Assembly: GCA_051646185.1 (NCBI GenBank)
Contig: JBOFCS010000043.1
Coordinates: forward strand, 1-20,547
Direction of reading: 5' to 3'
Length of the DNA stretch: 20,547 nucleotides
From: JBOFCS01 sp051646185
GTDB lineage: Bacteria > Actinomycetota > Actinomycetes > Mycobacteriales > Mycobacteriaceae
Shown one piece after another: positions 1 through 9,100 of the stretch. The notes under the pieces are model-generated. The model worked only from the letters and a program-made list of their open reading frames with translations, ran no database searches and had not been told where the DNA came from. Every line of letters begins with the position of its first letter. The first letter of the stretch is position 1. The translations under genes were made by a program, and so were the position numbers.

Positions 1-488
1 AAAAGCGTGGATATTCAGATATTGAACTGGTTATCGCAGGCAGTGATAGTCCTAATTCGGTGGGGTATCTTGCTGCCGTTGCTCAAAAATATTGTTCAGT
101 TTCAGGGTTAACTTTTACTGGTTACGTGGCGGAAGAGCAAGTCTCCAAAATCTTTGGTTCAGCAACAGTTGTGGCATTTCCTTACTCCTCAACGACGGGT
201 AGCTCTGGAGTTTTGCATCAAGCCGGGGAGTACGGACGAGCAGTTGTGTTGCCGAGAATCGGCGATTTGATCGATTGCATTGAAGAAGAAGGTTTTCAAG
301 GTGTTTATTTTGAAGCCGGAGATTCCCAAGATCTAGCTGATGCTCTCGCAGCGGTTCTGGATAATCCAGAACTGCAAGAATCCTTGGGTCGTAAAAATTT
401 TGCGGCAGCCGCAGGTATTCCGATTTATGAAGTAGCGCATTGGTATACGGTCCATATTCGCCGACTTATGGCGGGGTCAAAATCATGA
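1..488 (+). CDS. Glycosyltransferase family 4, C-terminal part (5' end outside window)
   Basis: The reading frame is open from base 3 back to the window edge, so this is the last 161 codons of a longer gene. The visible protein is the C-terminal Rossmann half of a GT-B glycosyltransferase. It has a strand LVIAGSD, a segment FTGYV, a helix ending in FPYSS, then the nucleotide-sugar loop TGSSGVLHQAGEYG followed by AVVLP, and a final DLADALAAVLDNPEL helix. The TGSSGVLH loop with a downstream acidic residue is usual for GT4 enzymes that transfer a sugar from an NDP-sugar donor. It probably adds a sugar to a lipid-linked glycan at the cytoplasmic face of the membrane. Its TGA overlaps the flippase ATG (ATGA), so the two are likely translated together. 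Donor and acceptor cannot be told from the sequence. Confidence 0.88.
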   Translation, partial: KRGYSDIELVIAGSDSPNSVGYLAAVAQKYCSVSGLTFTGYVAEEQVSKIFGSATVVAFPYSSTTGSSGVLHQAGEYGRAVVLPRIGDLIDCIEEEGFQGVYFEAGDSQDLADALAAVLDNPELQESLGRKNFAAAAGIPIYEVAHWYTVHIRRLMAGSKS

Positions 489-1795
489 GAGGACCAGATC
501 TGAGTGAGGTAGGTGGGGAGAAACTTGCAGTTGATAACAGTACAACCAAAACTGGGATTCTTTCTTTAGTGCGAAGTGGTGGCGTTCTGGCAGCGGCGAC
601 CCTTATTGCAAATGCTGGAAATTATGCCCTGAATCTGGTGTTAGGAAGATGGCTAACTCCGGCCGAGTTTTCCGATGCAACGCTGATGATCACTTTGATG
701 TTCACAGTTACTTCTGTGTCGCTCTGTCTTCAGTTGGTAGCAGCTCGTGCGGTGGGCGCTAGTGGCTCAAAAGCCCAAACAGCTATCAAAATGCTTACTC
801 GGCGTGCCTGGATTGCTGGTGTTATCGTCGCTTTGGTCCTTGGGATTGGAGCGCCGTTATGGCACTCCGTGTTTCACACCGAATCGGTAATCCCTTTGGT
901 AGTTTTAGCTGTTGGCATGCCTTGGTACTTAGTTCAGTCCGTTGGGCGGGGAGTGTTGCAAGGCGATCTGCGTTTTGGTCGGTTGGCAGCTAGCTTGCTG
1001 GTCGAGATGGGGGTTAGGTTAGTGGTGAGTATTGTTCTGGTCGTTGCGGGTTTAGGGGTGACTGGTGCAACGATCGGTTTAGCTGCTTCGTTTTTTGCCA
1101 CCTGGTTAGTGGTCCGGGGTGTCAACGCATATTCGGTAGTTCCAGGTGTACTCGCAGATTCTGGTAGTGGGCCTTATGCTGCAGCAATTGCGGTGCTAGT
1201 TGTTGGACAGATTGTCATTATGAATGGCGATGTTCTTATTGCAAAAGCCTTTTTGAACCCTGATGATGCTGGTGTATATTCAGTTATTGCCCTGGTGGGC
1301 CGTGCAGTGTTCTTTGTGTCGTGGTCAGCGACGATGGTGATCTTTCCGGCAGCAGCTCGTCGACATGCTCAGCACCAGGAAACTCGGTCACTGTTGATTA
1401 CCGGAGCAGGTGTAGTTGCTGGGCTTGGTGCCGGATGCACTGTTGGTGCGTATATTTATGGCGATGAGATAGTGCGTATCATGTTAGGCGGAAAGTACTT
1501 TGGCCTTTCCCACCAACTAGGAGAATACGCTTTGGCAACAACACTGTTTGCCGTGGCCAACCTCATTGCCAGTTACCACCTATCCACGCATCGGCTGTTG
1601 GAATCTAGAGTTTTGCTATTTGGTGCTTTTGTTCAGACCGCTATTCTCTTGTTATGGCATAGCTCTACGGTGCAGCTTGTGCATGCTCAGCTAGTGTCAA
1701 TGGGGATGCTGTTATTGGCGATATTCTTCTGTCAATGGGTGTCGGGTCAAGATCGAAAGTCTACCGTGCGTAGTAGTGAAGGAGTCATCGCGTAA
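485..1795 (+). CDS. MOP-superfamily polysaccharide flippase (Wzx-like)
   Basis: A 436-residue, almost wholly hydrophobic protein with about 12 predicted membrane spans, starting near residue 30 with LAAATLIANAGNYALNLVLG and the loop GRWLTPAEF. A small residue-rich first helix, then a GR(W/F)L-type loop and long paired helices, is the pattern of MOP/Wzx lipid-linked oligosaccharide flippases. These move an undecaprenyl- or decaprenyl-linked repeat unit from the inner to the outer leaflet. I chose the ATG at 485 because it overlaps the previous stop as ATGA and has GGGG at 473-476 as ribosome binding site. An upstream GTG at 440 lies inside the glycosyltransferase gene. The 3' end shares one base with the next gene. 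The family call is firm but the cargo is unknown. Confidence 0.85.
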   Translation: MRGPDLSEVGGEKLAVDNSTTKTGILSLVRSGGVLAAATLIANAGNYALNLVLGRWLTPAEFSDATLMITLMFTVTSVSLCLQLVAARAVGASGSKAQTAIKMLTRRAWIAGVIVALVLGIGAPLWHSVFHTESVIPLVVLAVGMPWYLVQSVGRGVLQGDLRFGRLAASLLVEMGVRLVVSIVLVVAGLGVTGATIGLAASFFATWLVVRGVNAYSVVPGVLADSGSGPYAAAIAVLVVGQIVIMNGDVLIAKAFLNPDDAGVYSVIALVGRAVFFVSWSATMVIFPAAARRHAQHQETRSLLITGAGVVAGLGAGCTVGAYIYGDEIVRIMLGGKYFGLSHQLGEYALATTLFAVANLIASYHLSTHRLLESRVLLFGAFVQTAILLLWHSSTVQLVHAQLVSMGMLLLAIFFCQWVSGQDRKSTVRSSEGVIA

Positions 1796-2628
1796 TGAGC
1801 ACTGCCTCCACACCGGGATATCAGGCCTATCGTTTATGGGCTCAAAATACTCTTACTGTGCGACCACAGATATCAGTAGTTGTGCCAACGTATAACGAAG
1901 AAATTCGGATTCTTCCAACGGTAGGTGCCATTGCTACGCATATGAGTTCACGCAGCCAACCGTGGGAATTAATTATTGCTGACGACGGTTCAACTGATCG
2001 CACTGTCGGCTTGTTATCAGAACTTGGTTTAGCCAATATGAAAGTACTCGTAGCTGAGCGCAATGGTGGTAAAGGAAGCGCCGTGCGCCGCGGAATACAG
2101 GCAGCGCGTGGCGATTTTGTGTTATTTGCTGATGCTGATCAGTCCACGCCCATCGAGCAGATTGAGCAGTTTCTTGCCGAGTGTACGTCAGGTGGTTGTG
2201 ATGTTGTGATTGGTTCCCGTGCGGTGGCCGGGTCGGCAGTTCGAGGTAAAAGTTTATTGCGGAGAATTCTCAGTCGAGGGTTAAGAACTTTTGTCTTTGC
2301 GTTGACTGGCTTGCGAATAACCGATACCCAGTGTGGATTTAAATTATTTACTGCCCAAGCGGCTCAACAACTTTTCAGCAGTCAGGTTGTTGACGGGTTT
2401 TCCTTTGACCTTGAAGTATTATATTTGGCCAAAAAAGCTGGGTTAAAGGTCCGGGAGGTCCCGGTTCAGTGGTATGACGCACCGGGTTCCACGGTTGCCG
2501 CGGCAAAGGTGAGCTTACAGTTTGTTGCAGAGTTGATCCGCATCAGGACACGAGATATGACTGGTCGTTATGATAACTTAGGAAATGCTTCCCGGATGAC
2601 AAAGAATGAGGTCACAGATGAAGATTGA
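1795..2628 (+). CDS. Family 2 glycosyltransferase, polyprenyl-phosphate glycosyltransferase type
   Basis: A 277-residue soluble GT-A enzyme. Residues 27-41 hold VVVPTYNEE, residues 62-66 the nucleotide-binding ADDGS, residues 90-95 NGGKGS, and residues 111-117 FADADQS with the DxD-type metal site (D113, D115). GSRA lies at 140-143 and TQCGFKLF at 178-185. DDGS, NGGKGSAVRRG, DAD and TQCGFK together are typical of dolichyl/polyprenyl-phosphate glucosyl- and mannosyltransferases (ALG5/DPM-like). These load one sugar onto a lipid phosphate for use by GT-C enzymes outside the membrane. There is no C-terminal membrane segment. That role fits the GT-C-like protein encoded at 6178. The start ATG overlaps the flippase TAA by one base and has GAAGGAG at 1778-1784. 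The sugar used is not predictable. Confidence 0.85.
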   Translation: MSTASTPGYQAYRLWAQNTLTVRPQISVVVPTYNEEIRILPTVGAIATHMSSRSQPWELIIADDGSTDRTVGLLSELGLANMKVLVAERNGGKGSAVRRGIQAARGDFVLFADADQSTPIEQIEQFLAECTSGGCDVVIGSRAVAGSAVRGKSLLRRILSRGLRTFVFALTGLRITDTQCGFKLFTAQAAQQLFSSQVVDGFSFDLEVLYLAKKAGLKVREVPVQWYDAPGSTVAAAKVSLQFVAELIRIRTRDMTGRYDNLGNASRMTKNEVTDED

Positions 2629-2935
2629 GGTAACGCACAACGATAAAAAAGTGCTTATTGGTCTAGAGGGGCGTTTTGATGCCCACGAAGTCCAGGACTT
2701 CCGATCTACTCTTGATCCTTTGCTGGAAAGTGGTAGTTGGATAAGCGCTGATCTCAGTGAAGTTGTTTTTATTGATTCCAGTGCATTAGCAGAGTTGGTT
2801 CGCGCACGTAAACGAGCACGCGCTGCCGAGGGTGAATTTATTGTGTCAGCATTATCGGACTCTGCTCGCGTCATTTTTGAACTCACTGGTTTAACGGCTG
2901 CGTTGACGACAGCTCGCACGGATTTTGGTCAGTGA
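2618..2935 (+). CDS. STAS-domain anti-sigma factor antagonist (RsbV/SpoIIAA-like)
   Basis: A single STAS domain of 105 residues from this start. LEGRFDAHEV is the first strand-helix unit, and DLSEVVFIDSSALAELV is the phosphorylation loop. The acceptor should be Ser54, the residue directly after Asp53, matching SpoIIAA Ser58 and RsbV Ser56. In known partner switches the unphosphorylated protein binds the RsbW kinase and frees that kinase's client. The phosphatase of the next gene would regenerate this form. I prefer the ATG at 2618 because GAGGT at 2608-2612 sits correctly in front of it. An in-frame ATG at 2606 would add four residues. It overlaps the GT2 gene upstream and shares GTGA with the phosphatase gene downstream. 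Confidence 0.85.
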   Translation: MKIEVTHNDKKVLIGLEGRFDAHEVQDFRSTLDPLLESGSWISADLSEVVFIDSSALAELVRARKRARAAEGEFIVSALSDSARVIFELTGLTAALTTARTDFGQ

Positions 2936-4182
2936 TTGCAGTGGCGCCAGTTGCTAGCTCAGAAGCGGTTTTGCGAGGCGAACTAGATAGGCTTCGCGAT
3001 GAGCGAGATAGTGCCATTGCCGCGCTAGTTGATACTCAAGATCGACTTGCTGCGGTGGGGGCGCTGATGCAGATTCCGGTAGCAACTCTTGAGGAAAATG
3101 AAGTTATAGAAAGAACTTTAGCTGAGGCATTGGAGTTAACTGGTTCTGATGCCACCCGATTTTCAGCGGAAAACTCGGACATAGTTGTTATTGCTCAACA
3201 TTATTCGCCGGTTATTGTCCAAGAGCTACGATTCGCTATTGATAAAAAATCTGCGGACCAGCTAACTGGAACCAGAGCTGTGGTGCCGGTTCCAGGATTG
3301 CAGAGCGGGCTACTCATCGCCATTCGCCGGGGTAAAAAACCGTACTCCACCGGTGATCTGCAGATGCTGGAAACAGTTGCCGCAGCAGTAGGAAAACTTC
3401 GTGAACTTGCTCATCGGCATTACGATGAAGTGCAGCGGGCAACGATTGAACGTGAGCATAGACTTGCCTCAGAGTTAGCTCAAGCCGTGTTGCCAACCTC
3501 TGCGCCCAGTATTGCTGGTTTAGATGTGTACTCACAATGCGTCCAAGCCGCAGTTACTGGCGGCGACCTACTAGTTTTTTCAGTTGTGGGTGGGGTGCTG
3601 TGGTTTGCCGTTGGTGATGTTGCCGGTAAGGGTCTACCCGCAGCAACTGTGATGACACGAACAGTTAGTGCTTTGCGGGTGGCATTTTTGACCAGTAATT
3701 CCACAAACCCGGCTGGAGCGGTTGAAGCGGTCGCAAGGGAATTAAACGCTTATTTAGACAGTGCTGAATTATTTGTCACTTTAGCCGTGGGTACGGTAAA
3801 TCCGCAGGAAAAAACTCTCAGAATTTGTAATGCTGGTCATTCACCACTTATGTATCGTGGGGCAAATAGTTTTTCCTGCAGAATAATTGATCCAACGTGT
3901 CCTCCGGTTGGAGTGCCATTTGGTACCCCAACAACAGTTGAACTTGATTTTGAATCTGGTTCAGTACTGCTAGTTGGTACTGATGGTCTGGCAGAGCAGG
4001 ATGACCCTCAAGGAAATCTATTTGGCTATGAACGTATTTCCGGCTTCATGTCAGAGCAGGATTCAGGTGCTCAGAAAATTGGAAGAAATCTGATGGCGGC
4101 AGTTGATGAACATGCTGCAGGTATGCCAGCAGCGGATGATCGTACTTTGGTGGTATTACAGGCCGTGGAGTTCCAGCAATGA
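2932..4182 (+). CDS. PP2C-type (SpoIIE/RsbU) serine phosphatase with N-terminal coiled coil and sensor-like region
   Basis: A 416-residue protein. Residues 12-45 form a charged heptad helix (RGELDRLRDERDSA), residues about 50-160 look like a small GAF-type domain, and residues about 165-190 form a linker helix with EREHRLASELAQAVLP, the entry signature of SpoIIE phosphatases. The catalytic domain follows: VTGGD with Asp212, VGDVAGKGLPAA with Asp229, NAGHSPL at 300-306, GTDGLAE with Asp351, and ADDRT at 401-405. These acidic residues bind the two metal ions. It should remove phosphate from the STAS protein or proteins of the same operon. The usual GGDxYD motif reads GGDLLV, but the metal-binding Asp is kept. 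There is no membrane segment, so any signal is cytoplasmic. GTG start in a GTGA overlap; ends in an ATGA overlap with the kinase gene. Confidence 0.88.
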   Translation: MIAVAPVASSEAVLRGELDRLRDERDSAIAALVDTQDRLAAVGALMQIPVATLEENEVIERTLAEALELTGSDATRFSAENSDIVVIAQHYSPVIVQELRFAIDKKSADQLTGTRAVVPVPGLQSGLLIAIRRGKKPYSTGDLQMLETVAAAVGKLRELAHRHYDEVQRATIEREHRLASELAQAVLPTSAPSIAGLDVYSQCVQAAVTGGDLLVFSVVGGVLWFAVGDVAGKGLPAATVMTRTVSALRVAFLTSNSTNPAGAVEAVARELNAYLDSAELFVTLAVGTVNPQEKTLRICNAGHSPLMYRGANSFSCRIIDPTCPPVGVPFGTPTTVELDFESGSVLLVGTDGLAEQDDPQGNLFGYERISGFMSEQDSGAQKIGRNLMAAVDEHAAGMPAADDRTLVVLQAVEFQQ

Positions 4183-4592
4183 ACGGCGGTAATGCCGAGA
4201 TGACGGATGGCTGCAGTGTTGAGCTAGCAGCAGATCTAGAAGCTATCCGAGAGTTAGGTCCGTGGCTTAGGGTATTTCTTGAGCAAGTGGAGCGACTTGA
4301 GTTATACGCAAAACTGGAACTTGCGGTACATGAAGTATGTGTCAATATTGTTCAACATGCTTATCCCAATAGCTCAGGAACCATAAGGCTACAGGCCTAT
4401 TCTGGTGCTGAAGGTATTACTATCTGGATACGTGATAGGGGCATACAATTTAGCCCGGATTCTGTACCACGGCCAATCCCAGGGACGCTGCAAGAGCGTG
4501 GTTGGGGCCTTTCGCTGGTAGAGCAGTTGGTAGACCAAGTTGACTATACGCATGAGAAAGGGGAAAACCAGTGGCTTCTTCGAGTGCAATGA
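4179..4592 (+). CDS. Anti-sigma factor serine/threonine kinase (RsbW/SpoIIAB-like HATPase)
   Basis: A 137-residue GHKL ATPase. The N-box is ELAVHEVCVNIVQHAY, with Glu52 as likely catalytic base, Asn56 for Mg-ATP and His60. The G1 box is IRDRGIQF (Asp86, Gly88), and the G2 box is ERGWGLSLVEQL (Gly108, Gly110). HExxxNxxxHAY plus a short G2 lid is the hallmark of RsbW-type kinases that phosphorylate STAS partners and sequester a client, classically a sigma factor. It lies between a phosphatase and two STAS proteins, its expected partners. No sigma factor is encoded in the window, so the client is unknown. The start overlaps the phosphatase stop (ATGA). The 3' end overlaps the STAS-receiver gene. 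Confidence 0.87.
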   Translation: MNGGNAEMTDGCSVELAADLEAIRELGPWLRVFLEQVERLELYAKLELAVHEVCVNIVQHAYPNSSGTIRLQAYSGAEGITIWIRDRGIQFSPDSVPRPIPGTLQERGWGLSLVEQLVDQVDYTHEKGENQWLLRVQ

Positions 4593-5314
4593 CGCTGACT
4601 ATCCATCGGTCGAAGGATGCTGCTGAGCATTCCACAGTAACCATAAGTATAAATGGTCGGCTTGATGCTATGGAAGTTCCCAAGTTGCGTAAGGAATTTG
4701 ATGATATTCTTGCACAAATTTCGGCTAATTCTGAGACCAAGAGTATTGTCGTTGATCTAGCTGAGGTGAGTTTTATTGATAGTGCCGCCTTGGCGTCCCT
4801 AGTGCGATTGCGACGCGAATCAGCTAATGCTGGTTGCAATTTAACGTTAGTTCAGCCAGCCAGCGATGATGCCATGCGCATTTTTAAGTTAACGCAGTTC
4901 GATCAAGTTTTTACGATGGTTACCCGTAAAACTGAAGTTGTCAAAGCTCGGCGGGTATTAGTTATCGATGACGATCCGGTATCACGATTGGTTCTGTCAC
5001 ATCTAGTTGCTAAGCAGGGATTTGAGGTTAGTGAGGCTGAAAATATTGATGCTGCAAAAAAATTAGCGTTCAGCAAGAATCCAGACTTAATTCTCTGCGA
5101 TCAGTGCTTGCCAGATGGAACTGGTCTTGATTTTTTAGCAAATTTACGCAGATTAGGAAACACGGTACCCTTTGTCTTGGTTACTGGCGTTGCTGAATTC
5201 ACCGGGCCAGAGGTTGCCGCAGAAGCCCCAAGTTTGTCGGGAAGATTAACTAAACCGGTAGATTCACGATCTTTAGTTTCGTGTATAGCTGATATTTGGA
5301 GCGGAAGTCTCTAA
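4571..5314 (+). CDS. STAS-receiver fusion protein (anti-sigma antagonist joined to a response-regulator domain)
   Basis: A 247-residue protein of two domains. Residues 8-120 are a STAS domain with INGRLDAMEV and DLAEVSFIDSAALASLV; Ser71, directly after Asp70, is the expected phosphoacceptor. Residues 127-245 are a CheY-like receiver with VLVIDDDPVSR (Asp133-135), the acceptor Asp177 in LILCDQCLPDGTG, Thr205 in VLVTG and Lys228 in LTKPV. All receiver residues are present, so it should accept phosphate from a histidine kinase encoded elsewhere. This would let a two-component signal modify a partner switch. The GTG at 4571 has a good AAAGGGG site at 4557-4563. The alternative ATG at 4589 gives an ATGA overlap with the kinase gene and removes six residues. 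No DNA-binding domain follows. Confidence 0.86.
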   Translation: MASSSAMTLTIHRSKDAAEHSTVTISINGRLDAMEVPKLRKEFDDILAQISANSETKSIVVDLAEVSFIDSAALASLVRLRRESANAGCNLTLVQPASDDAMRIFKLTQFDQVFTMVTRKTEVVKARRVLVIDDDPVSRLVLSHLVAKQGFEVSEAENIDAAKKLAFSKNPDLILCDQCLPDGTGLDFLANLRRLGNTVPFVLVTGVAEFTGPEVAAEAPSLSGRLTKPVDSRSLVSCIADIWSGSL

Positions 5315-5317
5315 CCA

Positions 5318-6181
5318 ATGAGTTCATTAATCTGGTCAGGTTTTATGCGGCGAGCAGTAAGTCAACTCGATCGCGCGACTATTGGTGTGCAGGCGCTATT
5401 ATCTGGAATTGTACCGATAAAAACTTTTTCGAAAATCGATAATAGCAAGCAGAACTCGTATTCAGGTAGTGAGAGTTCGATGTATAGTACTATCCGCATT
5501 GTTACTGCAAATGTTTTGTTTAATAATCCAAATATAACTCAACTTTGTTCTGATCTTGAGCAGCTGAGCCCGGATATTCTTGCATTGCAAGAGATTACCG
5601 AAGATCACCTTGAAGTTGTACGAAGTAGTTCACTTGCTAGTAAGCTGCCACATCGGATTTTTAATCCTGAAGCAAACTTTCATGGCTCAGCAATTCTCAG
5701 TCGGCTTCCATTCAGCTCTGCTGAAGTGGCTAATATCGCTGGTAATAAAATGGTGAGCGCATTCGTGATTACTGATGCAGGGGTGATTCAGGTGATCTCG
5801 GTGCATGTTATTAACCCGCTTGCTAATAAGATAGATTAGACAAAACGATGGCGTGAACAGCTCAGTTGTTTAGAGAGAATTGCTGTTGACGCTAGGCATG
5901 ATGAATCACTTCTGGTGCTCTGTGGCGATTGGAATTCGACCCTTCAACATCGGCCCATGAAAAAACTACTACGCCACGGATTATACGATGCTTTTACAGT
6001 TGCTGGACATGGTCCACGGTTTAGTTGGCCGTACTGGCCGGATAGCGTTTTTCCGGCCGTAATTCGCTTAGACCACGTTTTGGTAAGTAAAAATCTCAAA
6101 GTTTCTTCTGCATATTTAGAACCAAATGTGGGGAGTGATCACAAACGTCTGATAGTTGATCTTGAAATTAATAAGCAATGA
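5318..6181 (+). pseudogene. Endonuclease/exonuclease/phosphatase (EEP) family gene interrupted by an in-frame TAG
   Basis: The frame runs 288 codons but is cut by TAG at 5837-5839 (codon 174). Reading through it, every EEP landmark is present and in one frame. Before the stop are TANVLFNN (Asn65), LALQEIT (Glu92), HGSAILSRLP and ISVHV (His163). After it are LCGDWNS (Asp204, Asn206), RLDHVLVS and GSDHKRLIVDL. EEP enzymes are metal-dependent phosphodiesterases acting on nucleic acids, phosphoinositides or similar esters; the substrate here is unknown. About 60 residues precede the domain and form no clear signal peptide. The upstream half lacks the GDxN and SDH parts, and the downstream half starts at best from a GTG at 5915 without a ribosome site, so neither half should work alone. 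A point mutation, a base-call error or readthrough are all possible. Its final TGA overlaps the next start (ATGA). Confidence 0.8.
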
Positions 6182-9100
6182 GCCAATTACCAGCAGAGGA
6201 TGAGCTCAAGGCTCAAGCCGATAGTACCGAGAGTTGGGGGGCACGGCATAAACTGCTGATTGTTGCCCTGGTCATTATTGTTATTTTCCATGGTTCTTTG
6301 CTATTTTCAGGAAGTTACCAACGAACATATGATGCTTATGTTCATATTTTCTTTGCAGATCACTATGCTAGAGATTGGTTTTCAAGCTGGGATCACCGGT
6401 GGTATACGGGATTTTCAGTTCTTAGTTATCCGCCGGGTAGTCATCAAAGCGTTGCGCTACTAAGCCATCTTATTGGCCTTCGTGCTGGTTTTGTGATTGT
6501 ACAAATTAGCGCCCTGCTTTTGCTGACCATTGGTGTTTATCGGTGGTCAAAGTTGTGGGTAGATCAAGAATCTGCGGGTTGGGCTGCAATACTTTTGGCC
6601 GTATCGTCCTCGATTGCGGAAACTGTTCATGTCTTTGGTCAGTTACCTACAACACTATCCTTAGGATTCTTACTTAATGCGTTGCCATTTGTTGATCGTT
6701 GGGCTAGAACCGGTAATCGAAAATCTTTAATACTTGGTGTCGCCTTAACGATGGCAACAACAGCTTGCCATCATGTAACAACGCTTTTTGGTGCGGTATT
6801 TTTTGTTGGTCCTGTCCTGCTTGCTGCGGTTATGTCAGGTTTGCGGACCCCTTTAGAACAAGAGGGCAAAGGTCATCCAGTCAGGGTAAACGTGGGATTA
6901 TTGTGGCCGTTAATTGCGCGGAGGCTCAGGAGAGTGCTCCCAGCATTATTGCGTTCGATATTTTTTGGTCTCCTTATGATTATTGCCTTGATTGGGGTAG
7001 TTCTGCCTTATTGGCTATATTCGCGCAGCGATCCCATTACCAATGTTTCGATACCCCATGCAAGCCGAGACAGTTTCTTAATCAATCACAATGCTGGACT
7101 AGTGTTTTGGTTAATTCCTTGGGGGCTAATGCTACTAGTTTTACCCTATGCTTTGATCCGTGGATTTGCTTCCTCTGCATGGCCTTTGACGGCTTCGCTT
7201 TTAGGATTAGCGGTCTTGGGGACCGGTGGTACAACACCTATCCCAAGAATATTATTAGGTGGTGCTTTTGATGTATTAACCCTAGATCGGTTTACTTTTT
7301 GGGCCACAATTTGTGTACTGCCGTTGGCTGGCCGCTTTGTCACAAGTGTGTTAAAGGGAACATTGCGAGTAGCTATCGAGGCAAGGCTGGGTAAGTTTTT
7401 TGCTGTGGGTTTGCCAGCTGCGTTATTGATATTGCAGCTTATCGTGACAGTAATTTCAGCTAATCTTACCCACTATAGGCCTTTTCAGCCTCCATCGATC
7501 GCTATTGAACCCATTGTCTCTTTTCTTAATAAGGATGATCATTCAAACTGGAGGTATCTAACCCTGGGTTTTGGTGATCAAATGGCTTGGTTGTCTGCTA
7601 ATACTACAGCTGAAACGGTCGATGGTAATTATCATTCTGCCAGGGCCTTACCTGAATTAACTTCCCGCCCAGTTGAGCGGTTAGAAAACTCTAAATATGC
7701 TGGTGTTCCAGGAATTGGCAGTTTACAGCAGTTTTTGGCTGTACCAGAAAGGTATTCGCTGAAGTATATCTTTAGTATTGATGATTTTTATGCACCACTG
7801 TTAGATGCAAGTGGATGGAAGGATTTGGGAACTCTAGAAAATGGAGTTGAGGTTTGGGAGCGCGCGGATGTGACTCCGCTACCGGCTGTTGGGGTAACGC
7901 GGGAGGCTCAGCTTTGGCAGCGATTGATGTGGGGAGTTATTCCACCCTCTGCGATTGTCTTTGCCTTGCTGCTATTGCTATGCGAGCTCTGTGGATTTTT
8001 CCCTGAACATAAGGGTAGGCATTATGTATTGCCGCGCAGTATTGCGATTGGGCACGATATAGGGAGGAGAATAATTTCCCCCATTGCATGGATTTACGCT
8101 AGCTGTGATGCAGGTCTTGCTCGAGCTGCCGAGAGGATACCTGTCGATAGCGAAACGCCAGTGTTTGATCGCTGGATGCCGATGTTGCCTGTTCTTGAGC
8201 GATTAAGGAAATTTGCACACGAGTCTCGTATCCAAAAACCGGGACGACTGGGTGCTTTAGTTGTTATTGGTCTTACTGCTTTTGTTGGTTCATATTTTTG
8301 GGTAAAAGAGTCTGCGCTCCGGTCGCCAGGGCAGGTCGTTGCCGACTATTATGACCATTTAGATTTTAGGCGTTTTGATCAAGCTTGGGAATTGCTTGAT
8401 CCAGATACCAGGCCGAGTTATATTCAGTATCAACGTAACTTGGGATCAGATGGCGGCCTCATTGCCTCCTTTGCAAAGCTGGATTCAGTTGAAGCTGATG
8501 TTAAAAGTTCTACCAAAAACCGGGTTTCAGTTTCGGTAACGAGAAAATATTTGACATCGTTACAGGCGTATGAGATTACCGATCAACTAATACTCCAGGA
8601 TACCGATCAAGGATGGAAGATTGATCTCCCGCCAGTAGATCCAAGTCAGCCAGTCAATCAATTTGATAGTCGAACATCGGTAAATTTTTTGGCACAAGGA
8701 CGGCGGACTATCGAGGCAGATGCGACCGCAAGGGCAGATATTTTAGATAGGCCACAGTTAGTGCTTAGTGAAGTTAAAGGGCTAAGGGTTGAGGGGCGTT
8801 GGGTGGTTATCGGGCAGGTAACAAATGTAGATGTTCAACCTGCAGATGTGACTGTAACAGCGCAATTGCGTAATCAGAATCTAGGCTTGGTCGCTTCATG
8901 GAACGCATCACAAGTAATGGTGCACACCTTACTGCCCGGGCAACGAAGCCCGTTTCGATTAGAGTTTCAGTCATTGGCAGGTCTTGGTTCCTATGGAACT
9001 GAAGTTGATGGTGGAGTTCAAGCAGCTGGTGATAATTCCTTTGAAGTGGCAGCGCCAGCAACTCCGGTTCAGAATAAGAAGCTTAACGGTCCTGTTGAGT

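Noticed and set aside
2578..2919. 113-residue minus-strand frame opposite the first STAS gene
   Set aside because: The plus strand encodes a clear STAS domain with phosphoacceptor loop; the antisense frame has no recognisable motif.
5840..5914. A frameshift as the cause of the EEP interruption
   Set aside because: The sequence after the TAG continues the EEP motifs in the same frame, so no shift is needed; only a single stop codon breaks it.
6765..7271. 168-residue plus-strand frame rich in Cys, Phe and Trp
   Set aside because: Lies inside the GT-C-like gene in another frame, with shadow-like composition.
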